DNA of 64,000 nucleotides from Impatiens glandulifera (GCF_907164915.1 NC_061868.1:20765819-20829818); one strand, 5' to 3'. Positions 32,989 to 45,060 are shown, counted from the stretch's first letter. Numbers and translations: made by a program. The notes: a model not told the origin generated them from the sequence alone.

Positions 32989-34994
32989 TTATTGTCCTTC
33001 CCTTTTCACGTTTGCATCTTCATCTTCTGCATCCAAAGAGTTTCCAATTAGGTGGTTGAGATAACGAGTGGCAGTACCTCGGCCGCCTCCGCTTCCACCG
33101 CCTCTGTCGCTTCCTCGATTTGAGCTTTTCTTTCTTTGTCTTAGACCTTCTTCAATTTCTTAAGAATCTTTTCTCTTGGATCGGGTTCCTCTAGCAGCTC
33201 CACCTCTAGAACTGCCTCCTCTTGAGCTACCTTCCCCCTTTTTAACATTATCAACTACAGCAGCAGTAAGGAGTACAACACAAGATCTTTCTTTAATGTC
33301 GTTGGGTTCGGCCACTTCAATTGCTTGAATGGATCTACCAAGAAAATCAGCTTGCTCCATTCTTTATGCTTCGTCTCTACCCATAGATTTGGTCATTTCC
33401 ACCGTTTTTGCTTGAACGAGATCAATTGAGTTTACTAAGACCTGATGGAGTTCCAAGTTGAAGGCCTTCATCTCGGCATGTTGTTCTGTTTGAGTATTAA
33501 CGACTCCTTTCTAAAATTTGTTGTCCTTGGAATTTGTAATGTTGAATTTATAAGTGTTTCAATGCATGGTCTTCTCCAATTCTTTATGAATAGCGAGGAA
33601 GGAGGACATCTCTTTCCGATTTTCACCGAGTCCTTTTCAAGATTTACCAACCTGGACTGCATATCCGCCATGTTCATATTGATGGAACTTATTGCATCCA
33701 TCATAATATGAATTTTTACATCTCCGTGAAGCGCCTCTTCGGGAGAGAGAGCAGCTGAGGACACAGAATGAGAATGAGAAGGAGCAGTCCGAATCTGACT
33801 CACATGCGTGTTCACTTGTAAAGAATACTTGGGTTCTTTTTACTTTGAATGTGAAGAGGTAGACTTAGACGCATCCTTGGATTTGTCTTCTTAATTTATG
33901 ATATCAGCACAAACTTTCCGAATTCCTCCTGAAATGTTGTCAGAATGTAGAGGAAGTTTATTAACATACTCGTCAATGTTTGTCGCCATAATGACAGGAG
34001 ATGATCGAGGAACAAGAGACATTGGAATGAAGCATTCTTCCAAAGGAATACCCTCTGAAGAATCTTCCTTAGCATTTAGTTCCCCCTCAGCAGTAGAGGG
34101 AATTTCCTCGAGATTAGCTTACTTTAAAGGTTCCTCCTTTGATTCTAAATTCGGAGACTTATCAGCAATCTTTGCTGATTCATCTTTTTCCACCAAAGGC
34201 TCTTCTTCAACATTAATTGTAGGAATCACTTCAGGTGTCTCCTTCGGTTAAGAATTAGATAACCGAGCTTCAACAACAACATCTTCTTCTTCTACCAGTT
34301 TTTCAGCTTGACCCACAATAAGGGTTTGATCAGTAGTCTGCATGGCAGTTAGACGTATCTCTTCAAAAGAAGTATTTGCTAATTCAACGAGATGGGCAGC
34401 AGCCTGCTCATCTTCTTCTACCTTGGACTAATTAACATAAAAAATCTCCATAGTTTCGTCTTCTTCGAAAGAATCGTAAAATAGAGTCAACCCAGATGAC
34501 TCTGTGTCGTGAGCCTTTTGTAGAACGATTGTGCAATAACTATTCAGAATGAGATCCAGCCTTTTCAAAGCAGTCTGCTTCGTACGAGCATCTCTTTCCA
34601 TAGGGTTAAAATTAGTTTTTCTCTTTTCTATCATGGGAAGAAGAGTATGTCCAATGATGTTTGCAACCACCAGTTCCATTTGATTAAGGGCTTCAGAAAC
34701 CGCGTCTATCATAGCCCATCTTAAGATCCTCTTTTCATTCTTTATAACGTTCTTCCATTCATTAACTATCTCCTTATCTGAGAATATCTCATCGAAATGA
34801 GTATCCATTCTATAATTTACCCAAGTGTCAAAAAAGTTAATTCTTTTAGCAACCCTCTCCTCAGCCTGCTCCTTTTCTAGGTTGACTATACAGCCAAATT
34901 TAGATACTTTCTCAGGAGATTTAACAACAGTATCCTTTCTTTTTTCTTTAGGATCCTCATCAAGTTTAGGTTTGGGAAAGTACATAGGTTCGTG
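32989..34994 (-). pseudogene. Element 2 accessory ORF, C-terminal two thirds
   Basis: Read on the minus strand from 34994 down to a TAA at 32989-32991. The first 186 codons (34985-34428) are open: a Lys/Glu-rich leader (KPKLDEDPKEKRKDTVV) then a helical segment (EEIVNEWKNVIKNEKRIL-like). It continues with several single stops through an acidic, Glu/Ser-rich region, a coiled-coil-like stretch (SSINMNMADMQSRLVNLEKD, about 33650) and a Gly/Arg/Ser-rich tail (SSRGGSSRGGAARGTRSKRK and GSDRGGGSGGGRG) that resembles RGG RNA-binding tails. This architecture (coiled coils then a basic end) parallels the long ORFs of Elements 1 and 3. The N-terminal part lies at 42697-43040, beyond inserted Element 3. 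Function unknown. Confidence 0.65.
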
Positions 34995-35979
34995 TGTTAG
35001 AAAAATTAGATAAGTTAATTAATAAGTAATTAACTATCTAAAAGAACTTAATTAAATTTCAACTCTATGTGCATGTACATACTTTCAATCTGGCCGGTCA
35101 AAGTCATTCTCCCGAAACAGCATAAACCGAAACAACTTATTTCTATTGGAATTTTGGCTCGGCTAGAATTCAGACCGGTTAAGTTATCAACCGACATGTG
35201 TCCGTCAGACCAAAGTCTAAGAGAAACATATACTCTTAGCGGACAATGTTAAATCAAAATAAGATCAAAATATGGATACAATGGAAGTTGACGTGTTAAT
35301 ACAAATATATATTCCTCGGAATGTGCAGAAGAATATTTTCAAAGGTTCAAACTACGTCACTTGTATTCTGAAACAAGTCTGCTGATTAGACTGAAGGGAG
35401 CTATCAGATGAATAATTACTGTATTTTGTATAAATCCAGAAGCAACCTTCAAAGAGCAGGAAGTCGCCCAATGTACAACTGCCAAGTGTACAAAAACACA
35501 AACGTACAAGCTACCTAATTTCAAGCCAGCACGGCATCATCATTTGAGAAGTTTCCATCGGATTGCTGATCCTTTTGACCAATCATCTAAGAGAGAGAAA
35601 TATGACCGTTGTCATATTTCCACTATAAAAGGAAGCTAAAGGGCTTAGGAAAAGTTTCTTATTCGCTTTCTTGGTTACAAGAAGAACTAACAAACAAGAA
35701 AAGATTTTTCACAACCTTCTCACTCTTGCGAACATACTTTGATAAATCTACAAAGCTATTGATTGATAAGAACAAACTAAAAAGTTTTGTGTATTTACAT
35801 ATTTGTGAGAGTGTATTACAATACTGTGTGAGTGTTGTAAAGTGAATATTGAGCAGTAAATAAGACTCGATTGTGTGTTGTATTGTGTTGTTGAATATTC
35901 CTTAGTGAATATCCTTCTCATTGTTTAAGAAAAAGGGGTGATGTAAGAGTTTTATCTCCGAACATCCATAAAACCGTTG
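34995..35979 (+). repeat. Element 3 5' LTR, 3'-truncated
   Basis: Starts TGTTAGAAAAATTAGATAAG and matches the 3' LTR up to CCATAAAACCGTTG at 35979, then changes to unrelated sequence, losing about 300 bases of U5. It keeps a perfect palindrome, GAAATATGAC-CGTT-GTCATATTTC (35597-35620), directly before TATAAAAG (35624-35631), so it could still be transcribed. Confidence 0.85.
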
Positions 35980-36112
35980 GCAGGACAGTCTACGTTACAC
36001 TTTCCCAAGATACATCTTTGAAAAAGGAATATTTTATTCAAGTCTCAAAAAGTATTCACTTTGGGAATATTGACAAAATATTTCATAACGGATAAATTCA
36101 AAATCACTCGCC

Positions 36113-36206
36113 TATTTAAGGAACTCTTCATCACAAACAAAAATCACAACATTCGTGATCTCTCTCTCTCTAGACACAAAAAGTTCTCTCTTTCAAAACT
36201 ATCAAG
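36113..36206 (+). promoter_or_regulatory. internal promoter P4 of Element 3 accessory ORF a
   Basis: TATTTAAGG at 36113-36121, then a leader with GATCTCTCTCTCTCTAG (about 36158-36174) and ATG at 36207. Same layout as promoters P1-P3 in Element 1. Confidence 0.45.
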
Positions 36207-36920
36207 ATGAACTCACACATTCGATCATCCTTAATCATTGATTTTGAGTCTTCTTTAACCTCAAGAACAAGTGGAATCATCTTTGAACCACTTGTCAATT
36301 TTGGTTTGTAGAAATTCTTAAAAGGATCCGACTCCATTCTGGATTTGGAAGTAATCGATTTCTTCGATCATGCCACTGTATTGGAAGATGGAAGAATTAT
36401 CGTTTTTGTGCAACACTTACCCTTCGTGATCTCTGAAGAATCGTTTTCTGAACTCTTCGACTTGCCATCCAAAGGCTTTTCGGATTTTCCCTCTCTTTCC
36501 ATACCTGCCCATGAGGAGTTTTCATAAATATTTTCAAACACCCCCAATCTGGTCAACTGTCACGATCTGAAATCCGACCTTACCCCCTATTTTGAAATCT
36601 ACCACGACATCATTCAATGATCCATCCTGGGATATGTGATGAATCAATACTACACTCGATAGGTGTATGAAATAATGGTTGCCATAGCCTGCAAAACACC
36701 CATCAACTGGGATTCTATTATCTTCAACAACTTGTAGAAGTTGATCGAATCCCCTAGAAGAAGGGTCGGCTATGCGCCTCAGATTATCCGGTACATTCGC
36801 TCTATCATTCCAATTTCAGATCTTTGACCGGGAACCACGGTTACTTCGGCCAACATTCTGACCGAAGAATCGAATGGAAGATGGATCCAGAGAATTCAAT
36901 ATAGGCCTTATGACTTTTAA
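36207..36920 (+). pseudogene. Element 3 accessory ORF a
   Basis: A 238-codon frame of the accessory family kept in register but with several in-frame stops. Marks: SLIIDFESS near the start, EVIDFFDHATVLEDG, LPFVISEESFSELFDLPSKG and FSDFP (36345-36500), then a degraded middle, and TPINWDSIIFNNL and RRVGYAPQIIRYI near 36700-36800. It is closest in wording to ORF 2 of Element 1 (both have KGFSDFP and GYAP), so ORF a and ORF 2 are probably orthologous positions in the two element families. Function unknown; clearly decayed. Confidence 0.7.
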
Positions 36921-37194
36921 TTTAGCCAGTTTTAATGCACAGCCAGTCATTTTGATGTACGACCGGTTGTTTTATCTAACCGGACTATGTTTGAATTTTA
37001 AAAGAAACCGTTTTAATTTAAATAAATGTTCTTCATTTTTCGGTTCATCATTATTCGGTTTAGTTTAAATTTGGTTTACTTTAATTCGGCTCATTTTAAA
37101 TTTATCTCTTGAAACTTACTATCAAACAAGTTTACCGCACACTGTTTATCAACCGCATTTACCGTTGATTTTTTTTACAGCTAAAGAGTTACCA

Positions 37195-37390
37195 TAGTAA
37201 CTTTTGGAGGGAAAGTTGTAGTCTTTTTGTTGAGAGGGTGTGACGGTTCGGTGACAAAATCGCCACAACCGATCATCTATATAAAGAAATCTTGAACATT
37301 ATTTTACTCACATCGTTTATCTCTCTAGAAATCTCTCTTACTATTACATCATATCTCTTGATCTTTCTCAAGTTTTTCAAAACTTTTACC
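37195..37390 (+). promoter_or_regulatory. internal promoter P5 of Element 3 accessory ORF b
   Basis: TATATAAAG at 37278-37286, a leader with repeated TCTCTCTAGAAATCTCTC and ATG at 37391 in ACCATGGG context. Upstream, CTTTTGGAGGGAAAG (37201) matches the block before promoter P3 of Element 1. The E2F-like boxes of P3 are not present here. Confidence 0.5.
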
Positions 37391-40300
37391 ATGGGAAGTG
37401 ATAGTGCACTCTTTGTTCATATCATTCAGGTTGATTTCGAGGAGATTCAAAGTAAGCGAGGAGGTTCGAAGGCTGATGGATGCGATCTAGAACTCAGGGC
37501 TGCAGTTCTTCCTTAGAGTTCCATTCGTCCTGCATCAGGATGAAGTTAAGGTGTTCTTTGAGAATGCCAAACTAAAGAAGAAGGTAATCCATGCAATGGT
37601 GGGAAGTAAAAATTTTTAGATAACGGAGGAGGTGCTCGTAGAGGCCCTTCATCTTCCAACAGAGGGACGAGACATTCTGACTGATCTATCGAAAGAAGAG
37701 GCTTTGAAGATTTAGAAGATTATATCCAACACGGATGAACCAGTAGAGTTCACCGGAAAGAAAAGTACCTTGAAATTCGAATATCGGATGCTACTTGACA
37801 TCGTCGGCAAATCTATTCAAGGAAAAGGAGGTAATTTCGATAATCTTACCCGGTCCAAATTTGAAATGATGGCCGAAATTATTCGCGGTGACAAAATAAA
37901 CTAGGTCGCTGCCCTATTTGAAATTCTGTGTGAGATGGTGGTTGGGAAGAAGGACCGGTCCTGGGGTATGCGGTGCAGATCGACAAGATTCTGACCCACC
38001 TTCAGATTCCAATCACTCTAGATACCGTCCTCCATAAGAACAAGGTTCTCAATTCTGTGAATATTGGGATAATCTTGATTCCAGCCGGAAAGTCCAAAGC
38101 ACCAAGAGAAAAGCAACTGAAAGAGAAAGAAGCGATGGCTAAGAAGCCCAAGGTGAAAGAAATGATGCAAACAACTAAGAAAGGAAAGATGTCGGTCACT
38201 GAGAAAGAGACCAGTGCAATAACCAACAACGATAGAACACATACTGATACATCTATAAGACCGAATAACCGCGAAGGTACCCATGTCCTCACTTCGGCTA
38301 ATGTTCAGATTCAAGCCGAACCTGTTCCGAATCCGGAAAATCCTCAGAATCCGGAAAATCATACTCGTGCTAAATCATCGGCCTGCGTAACCGGCCGATC
38401 TAAATCTAAAGAAGCTCTTATTCCTGAGGTAAGTACCCCTACTCCAGCTTCTACATCTATACATAGAACCTCCGATATTCAAATTGTTGGGCATGCGGCG
38501 TTAGAGGTCCAACATAGAACGTTGAATATTATTGATAACGTTGTAAAATATGTCAATCGGTTGGTTGAAACCGATGTGACGAGTAACCGAGTTAAGACCG
38601 GTTAGACAGCTGAAACTGACCGGGCAGATAATGTTGAACAAGCCAATGAGACGGCTGAAAGACATGCTGAACAAGCCGATGAGACGGCTGAAGGTAATGA
38701 AGAAGAGACGTTAGGTGAACATTCTCTAGTACATGAGAGTGCCCATACCACTGGAGGTCCAACCGGTCCAGTTGGTGAAGAAAATATTTCAACCGGACCT
38801 GATCAAAATCCAACTCAAAAGGAGACGGTTAATAATACAGTCATTCCGGATTTTGAGATTCCGAACTTTAAAAAGACCGATGATAGGGATGATGGAATTT
38901 TTTATGGTGTTCTCAAAATGGTTCCGGAAGACGCTCATGTTTTATCAAAATCGTTCTATGAATGGTCGAGACTAAGGACTGAAACACTATTTGAGGACAT
39001 CCTCCCAGATTATTCTGAAGCCGACAGGTGGTCCAACTTAATAAACTTGGAGAGAAAGGTGTCTGAGCTCACCAAGACATCAACCGTACCGTTAGCCATG
39101 TCAAGGGCAAGGTTGGTAGAAACCAACGCAAAATTAAAGATACTAACGTCAACAATGGAAACTGTTTCTCAAAATCATAAGGTTAATGGTGGAATAACCG
39201 GGGTAGATAAGAGCATGTTGGATGCACTGTAATCGGTTGTAGAGAGACTTCAAGCCGATATCTAGAGAATGGAAGAAGAAACCGAGAGGAATGTTGCAAT
39301 GTACTTCACTCCGGTTGAAAAGGCTGGCCGAAACGGGAAACAAACAACTTTTGAGTTCGGTCAATCATCTAGAACGATAGGGGATGAACATGAAGAAAGT
39401 CAACCGAAATTTCCCTCTACGTCTCCAGATAAAGAAGATGGCGCAATAGTTTCTCCATCCACCGCAAATGTAAAGGGCAAGGACACAACTGTTGACAAGA
39501 ATCCATCGAGTAAGTCTCCTAACCGAAATTAATATATAGAGAACAACCCTCCAAGACAAACCGGCCCAACTCTATCATTATCAGTTCATTTTACGCCTCC
39601 GGTACAAAATCAAGTTTTTATTCCATTTCCGGATGAAATGAAGGCATTCATCCATAAAAGGGTTCAGGATTCTATGCCTCGTGGCAGGCATCTCTAGACG
39701 CTCAGGCTTCTTCGTGGCAGCCATCTCTGGAAGCTTGGGCTTCTTCGACTAATTCTAAAATTGAGAATATTGAAAAGGTCACGTCTCAAACTCTAGAGAT
39801 GGTGCAAGTCATGTTGGTCCAGATAGATGAGTTGGCAAGAATCAAAGTTGTTGCCCATGAAGAACATATACAAAGAGATGAAAAAACGGCCAGAAAGATT
39901 CAGGCCAATGAGGAAGAAATGGCACGGCTAGCCAAGGAAACCGAACTTACTAACGCAGAATTAGCCTAGAGAATTGAATACGAGGAGGATAATACTGAAG
40001 TGGCTGTACAAGCAAACGCCAGTGCGGCTAGAAACTTTCAGCAACAACATATTTTAGCTGTGGCAAATGAAGAAAGAAGACAAACATCCACACTGATTGC
40101 CATACAGATAAGGGCTCAAACAAAGAAAAGAAAAAGAGCACAAGCAACAACGGTTCTAGATGTTGCCGCACAGACAAATATTCAGACGGCTGCGAATCCA
40201 ACCGGTGGTTTAAACAGTCCTATTGCTGATGAAGAAGAGGAAGATATTGCACCTCTAGTGCCCGGTCAGATCAATGAACTAGAGCAGATTCGGTTGAACA

Positions 40301-40484
40301 CTTTATGTAGAGTAAGAGATCCTCACCATTCCAAGCTCATGCTCAACCGATGAGACACCAACAGTCGGTTGGATTCTCAGGTCAACTGGGTGGTAGTTTC
40401 TAAGATCCCACTGCTCCTGGAACGGGTTTCATATACAGATGGGTCCACGACATGATCAACCAACCAGAGAAAAGGGGACATTAA
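37391..40484 (+). pseudogene. Element 3 accessory ORF b (long form)
   Basis: Starts MGSDSALFVHIIQVDFEEIQ, closely matching the start of Element 1 ORF 3. The family domain (to about 38000) is broken by a frameshift near 37480 and several stops but can be followed across frames (VLGYAVQIDKILTHLQI at 37960). From 37973 a 210-codon open stretch carries a Lys-rich basic segment (KSKAPREKQLKEKEAMAKKP) and a Pro/Asn linker. From 38900 helical, Glu/Lys/Ala-rich stretches follow (38918-39232, 39269-39532, 40000-40353). The C-terminus (GTGFIYRWVHDMINQPEKRG) ends at 40484. This is the orthologue of ORF 3, with a different C-terminal end. Function unknown. Confidence 0.7.
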
Positions 40485-40510
40485 TCTCTCAACCTTTAAT
40501 ATTTCTGTTT

Positions 40511-40545
<35 letters not shown>

Positions 40546-41451
40546 TATAATCAATATTTATGATATTTTAGAAAATGCAAAGTTTTCGGTTTCAGTTTCA
40601 ACTTACTAGTTTTGATACATTTAAGTAAAAATATCATAAAGGGAGAAATTGCTAAGTATACAAAAATTTTCAAGGTCAAAATTCTTCCTCAAATAAAGTT
40701 CCCATTTTATCAAATCGTTTTCCCAACACCGGCCAAATAAATATAAGTTCTTTTAAAAAACAATCGGCCATCGATTACAGGGTTTTGAATATTTAACTTA
40801 AATAATCAAAAAGGGAGGAATTGTTAGAAAATTAGATAAGTTATCGATTTCACCAGCTCCAATTCAATTTGTCCACTCCAGTTCCTAGTCAGATCAATGA
40901 ACTAGAGCAGATTCGGTTGAACACTTTATGCAGAGTAAGAGATCCTCACCATTCCAAGCTCATGCTCAACCAACGAGACACCAACAGTCGGCTGGATTCC
41001 CAGGTCAACCGGGTGGCAGTTTCCAAGATCCCACTGCTCTAGGAACGGGTTTTGTATACAGATGGGTCCACGACACGATCAACCAACCGGAGAAAAGGGG
41101 CCAATAATCTCTCAACCTTTAAGATTTCCGTTTAAATATATATATATATATAACTTATAATTATAACTTATGATATTTTGGAAAATGCAAAGTTTTCAGT
41201 TTTAGTTTCAACTTACTAGTTTTGATACTTTTAAGTAAAAATATCAAAAAGGGAGAAATTGCTAAGTATACAAAATTTTTCAAGGCCAAAATATTTCCTC
41301 AAATAAAGTTCCCCTTAAATCAAACCGTTTTCCAAACACCAGCCAAATAAATATAAGTTCTTTTTAAAAAAACGGCCATCGATTACAGGGTTTTGAATAT
41401 TTAACTTAAATAATTAAAAAGGAAGAATTTGTTAGACAAATTAGATAAGTT
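40265..41451 (+). repeat. Element 3 tandem duplication spanning the ORF end, polypurine tracts and LTR edge
   Basis: 40265-40843 is repeated at 40888-41451 (offset 623 bp). Each copy has the ORF b C-terminus, a TA run, a GGGAGAAATTGCTAAG tract (40638, 41248), and a second purine tract touching TGTTAG (40808-40827, 41413-41435). The first copy therefore ends with about 20 bases of LTR start (40822-40843) that lead nowhere. Confidence 0.85.
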
Positions 41452-42696
41452 AATTAATAAGTAATTAACTATCTAAAAGAACTTAATTAAATTTCAACTC
41501 TATGTGCATGTACATAATTTCAACCTGACGGGTCAATCATTCTCCCAAAACAACATAAAATGAAACAAATTATTTATATCGGAAGTCCGACTCGGCTAGA
41601 ATTCAGACCGGTCAAGTTATCAACCGACATGTGTCCGGTCAGACCAAAGTCTAAGAGCAACAAATACTTTTACTGGACAGTGTTAAATCAAAACAATATC
41701 AAAATATGGATACAATGGTAGTTGACGTGTTAATACAAACATATATTCCTCAGAATGTGAAGAGGAAGATTTTCAAAGGTTTAGACTGTGTCACTTGTAT
41801 TCTGAAACAAGTCTGCTAATTAAACTGAAGGGAGTTGTTAGATGAATAATTACCGGATTTTGTATACATCCAGCATTAACCTTCAAAGAGCAGGCAGTCG
41901 GACAATGTACAACTACCAAGTGTACAAAAACACAAACGTACAATCTAAATAATTTTAAACCAGCACGGCATCATCTTTTGAGAAGCTTCCACCGGATTAC
42001 TGATCCTTTTGACCAATCATCTAAGAGAGAGAAATATGACCGTTGTCATATTTCCACTATAAAAGGAAGGTAAAGGGCTGAAGAAAAGTTTCTTGCTCGC
42101 ACTTTTGGTTACACGAAGAACTAACGAACAAGAAAAGATTTTTCACAACCTTCTCACTGTTGCGAACATACTTTGACAAATCTACAAAGCTATTGAGTGA
42201 TAAGAACAAACTGAAAAGTTCTGCGTTTTTACATATTTGTGAAAGTGTATTACAATGCTGTGTGAGTGTTATAAAGTAAATATCGAGCAGTAAATAAGAC
42301 TCGATTGTGTGTTGTATTGTGTAGTTACATATTTCTTAGTGAATATCCTTCTCATTGTTTGAGAAAAAGGGGTGACGTAGGAGTTTTATCTCCGAACATC
42401 CATAAAATCGTTGTCTTATGTTCTTTATTTATTTTCGATCACCAAACCAACCGAACCGGTTTTCCCTCATTCTAACCAATCATTCTCTACTTTCTTCTTT
42501 AACCGATCCGTGTGTGTTGCTTCAGGCTGAAACAAACATTTCCGCTCTTGAACCCGGTTCAAGAGTTTGTGACAGCCTGTGTAGTGTTAAGACCAGTGTT
42601 AATTCTTAACCGGATTAACGCCAACCGTTGTGTTTGTGTTTAAGCCGTCTCCTTTAGCTGGACCCCGGTCCCCTATCGGCGATCCTGATCCTAACA
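41430..42696 (+). repeat. Element 3 3' LTR
   Basis: 1267 bp, TGTTAGACAAATTAG to GATCCTAACA. Palindrome GAAATATGAC-CGTT-GTCATATTTC at 42031-42054, TATAAAAG at 42058-42065, and U5 block GTGACGTAGGAG...CTCCGAACATCC near 42372-42402. Its ends resemble those of Element 1's LTR, but the body differs, so it is a sister family. Confidence 0.88.
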
Positions 42697-43040
42697 TCGA
42701 GAATATTGATGCCAGGGGCTCCTCTTGATGATCTCATAATTTCAAAAGGGGTCTTAGGCTTCTTGAACACCCCTTCTAGAAGAACAGATAAATCGCTTTT
42801 CCATATAGATGCAAATTTCATTTCAATAATCTTGGATGCAGAAAGACAAACTGGTATCTATTTTGGTATAAGTCTAAAAGCAGCCCCAAGGAGAAGGTAA
42901 CTGTCAAAACCGCCCAACTAATAAACTCAATAGAAGACAAATTGGCCGACTGCATTGTTTCTTGGGAAGCATCAACCGCATTTAATGTCATGTAGCTTCT
43001 TTTGACCAACCAGTTATATTCAAGGATTACCAATTATTAT
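42697..43040 (-). pseudogene. Element 2 accessory ORF, N-terminal remnant
   Basis: On the minus strand a frame continues the ORF interrupted at 34994: SLSSIEFISWAVL-like sequence, then LGAAFRLIPK, SASKIIEMKFASIWKSDLSV and KKPKTPFEIMRSSRGAPGIN leading to Element 3's insertion point. One in-frame stop is visible after RLIPK. The homology ends near 43040 in AT-rich DNA, so the rest of Element 2 (pol, gag, 5' LTR) is gone. Confidence 0.55.
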
Positions 43041-43732
43041 ACTTGTTTTAATTGGGTGACTCTTGATAATCATGAATATTCTAACAACTTACTCCAATTT
43101 AACCTACACCAACCAAACAAAGAATAATTTATTACAATATTAAAATCTTAAGTTAAAAAGTTCAAGATTACTATACCTCTAGTGTGTCTCAACTATTAGT
43201 CACTAACTTGTCCTCAATGTTTGCTAATATAACGTGCATTAGTCCTAATAAGTGTTTTCTTAACAAATCACACTTATAATCTCCATTTTAATTTAAAATG
43301 TTTAGGTAAGAATTAAATTAGTAATATTTTATTTCTTAAGTAACAACTCTTATTATACAAACTACTCTAAGTAGGTTAAACGTAGGATTTGAGAAAGAAT
43401 ATTTAGATAAAAATGGCATGTGGTCAACTTCTAATTGGTCAGTGTTATGCAATCTTAATTTTATCATAATTTCTCTTGTTGCAATAATTTTTGACAATTC
43501 CATTGGTAATTTATAAATATATAACTTTTGAAATTTTAAGAAGTTCATAGAAATTTCTTATCTATTAACGTGTATTTTATCCTTTGTAAATTCAAAATCC
43601 ATAAATTCAAATAAGAATGATATTGGAAGTAGAATTTTGGAAATATTAGGTTTCATAGTATTTGTTTGTATATCTTTTAAACATGAGATATGTCTTCTTT
43701 GTTATACACTTTTGATCTTTTACATATAAGAC
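43041..43732. other. AT-rich DNA flanking the nest
   Basis: No gene, repeat or RNA recognised. It ends with TATAAGAC (43725-43732), the left flank of the hAT element. Confidence 0.4.
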
Positions 43733-45060
43733 TAGGGCTGCTAATGAGCCGAGCCGAGCTCAAGCTTGTTGAAGCTCAAGCTCGACTCGATTAAGTATTT
43801 ATTAGCTCGACTCGAACTCGAACGAGCTTATAAATTCGAGCTCGAGTTCGACTCGACTATATTACCCAAAAGCTCGACTCCACTCGAAAATTTGAACTAA
43901 AATTGAATTATATATAATAAATTAATTTTTTATATATTTTTTAATATTATATATATTATATACTTTTATTATATATAATATATTTACGTTTTTTTTATCT
44001 TTTTCAATATTATATACAATATACTTATTATTACATCTTAGTATTTACTTTTATTATATATATATATTATATTAATATATTTTTAAGTTTTTAATTTTAT
44101 ATATAACATATTAGTTATTATATCCTAATATTTATTTTTATTATATATAATATATTAATCTTTATTTATCTCTTTCATTATTATTTATAATATACTTTTA
44201 TTATATATAGAATATATTAAAAAAAATTTTTATCATAAATCCCTAATATTGTTTGTCGACTTGTTTTCTATCCTCACTTAATTAAAAATAAGTGTTTTTT
44301 ATATTTATTTAAGTCTATCTAAATAAACATAAATTTCTCCTAATACATGAATAAATGATCTAAAAGGAAAAACAATAACTATAAAAGAAGTTAAAACAAA
44401 TTTAATTACCAATAGGATTTTGTGAATTAATGAGATGTGAAGATTGATCGAAAAAGAAAAAGAAAAAGAAGTAAATGAAATTGTGAAAACTGAATAAAAA
44501 ATATATATAAAAACTAAAGAAGAAGAGATAAAGTGACGAAGAAGAAGAATAACTAAAGAAGAATAATAATAAGAAAAACTAAAGAAGAAGAGATAAGAGA
44601 TATTGAAGAAGAAGAATAACTGAAGAAGAAGAGTAACTGATGAAGAAGATGAAAAGTAACTTGAAGAAGAAGAGTAATTGACGAAGAAGATGAAGAGTAA
44701 CTGATGAAGAAGAAGAGATAAAGAGTGACGGTAGAATATGATGAATGAACTATATATTAGAAATTAGGGTTTTACTTTAGGGATTATGGGTCTTCATATT
44801 GGGCTTTCAAGAGAGAGGGAAATAAAAAAAATATTTTGTAAAATTTTAATATTAAATAAATAAATAAAAATTAATTATTTTGAGGCTCGAAAAAGTTCGA
44901 AAAGCAATCGAGCAAGTTTTATATGAGCTCGAGTTTGACTTAAATAATAAAGGAGTCGGCTCGAGCTCGACTCGAACTCGGTCAAAGTCAAGCACAAGTT
45001 GAGCTTTGACCGAACAGCTTGCAAGCGGCTCACGAGCTACTTGACTCATTTGCAGCCCTA
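43733..45060. mobile_element. non-autonomous hAT transposon
   Basis: 1328 bp with terminal inverted repeats TAGGGCTGCTAATGAG and, at the other end, the reverse complement TAGGGCTGCAAATGAG. Subterminal regions at both ends are packed with AGCTCGA/TCGAGCT motifs (43750-43885 and 44880-45030). Flanks TATAAGAC and GATAAGAC form an 8-bp target duplication with one mismatch. The TAGGGCTG(C/T)AAA ends and 8-bp duplication are hAT hallmarks. The interior is AT-rich with a GAAGAA-rich stretch (44450-44730) and no transposase frame. Confidence 0.88.

Larger units (their letters stand above)
34995..42696 (+). mobile_element. Element 3: gag-pol-less derivative carrying only accessory ORFs
   Basis: A 7.7-kb element of a related Sirevirus-like family inserted in Element 2's accessory ORF. 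A truncated 5' LTR (34995-35979) is joined directly to the promoter region of an accessory ORF. The end of the LTR, the primer-binding site, gag, protease, integrase, RT and RNase H are all absent. Two accessory ORFs (36207-36920 and 37391-40484), a duplicated polypurine region and a full 3' LTR (41430-42696) follow. Flanks TCGTG (34990-34994) and TCGAG (42697-42701) match at four of five bases, consistent with a worn target duplication. Confidence 0.8.

Noticed and set aside
33445..34251. Plus-strand frames of 88-117 codons within Element 2
   Set aside because: They oppose the minus-strand accessory ORF, whose composition and order match related elements.
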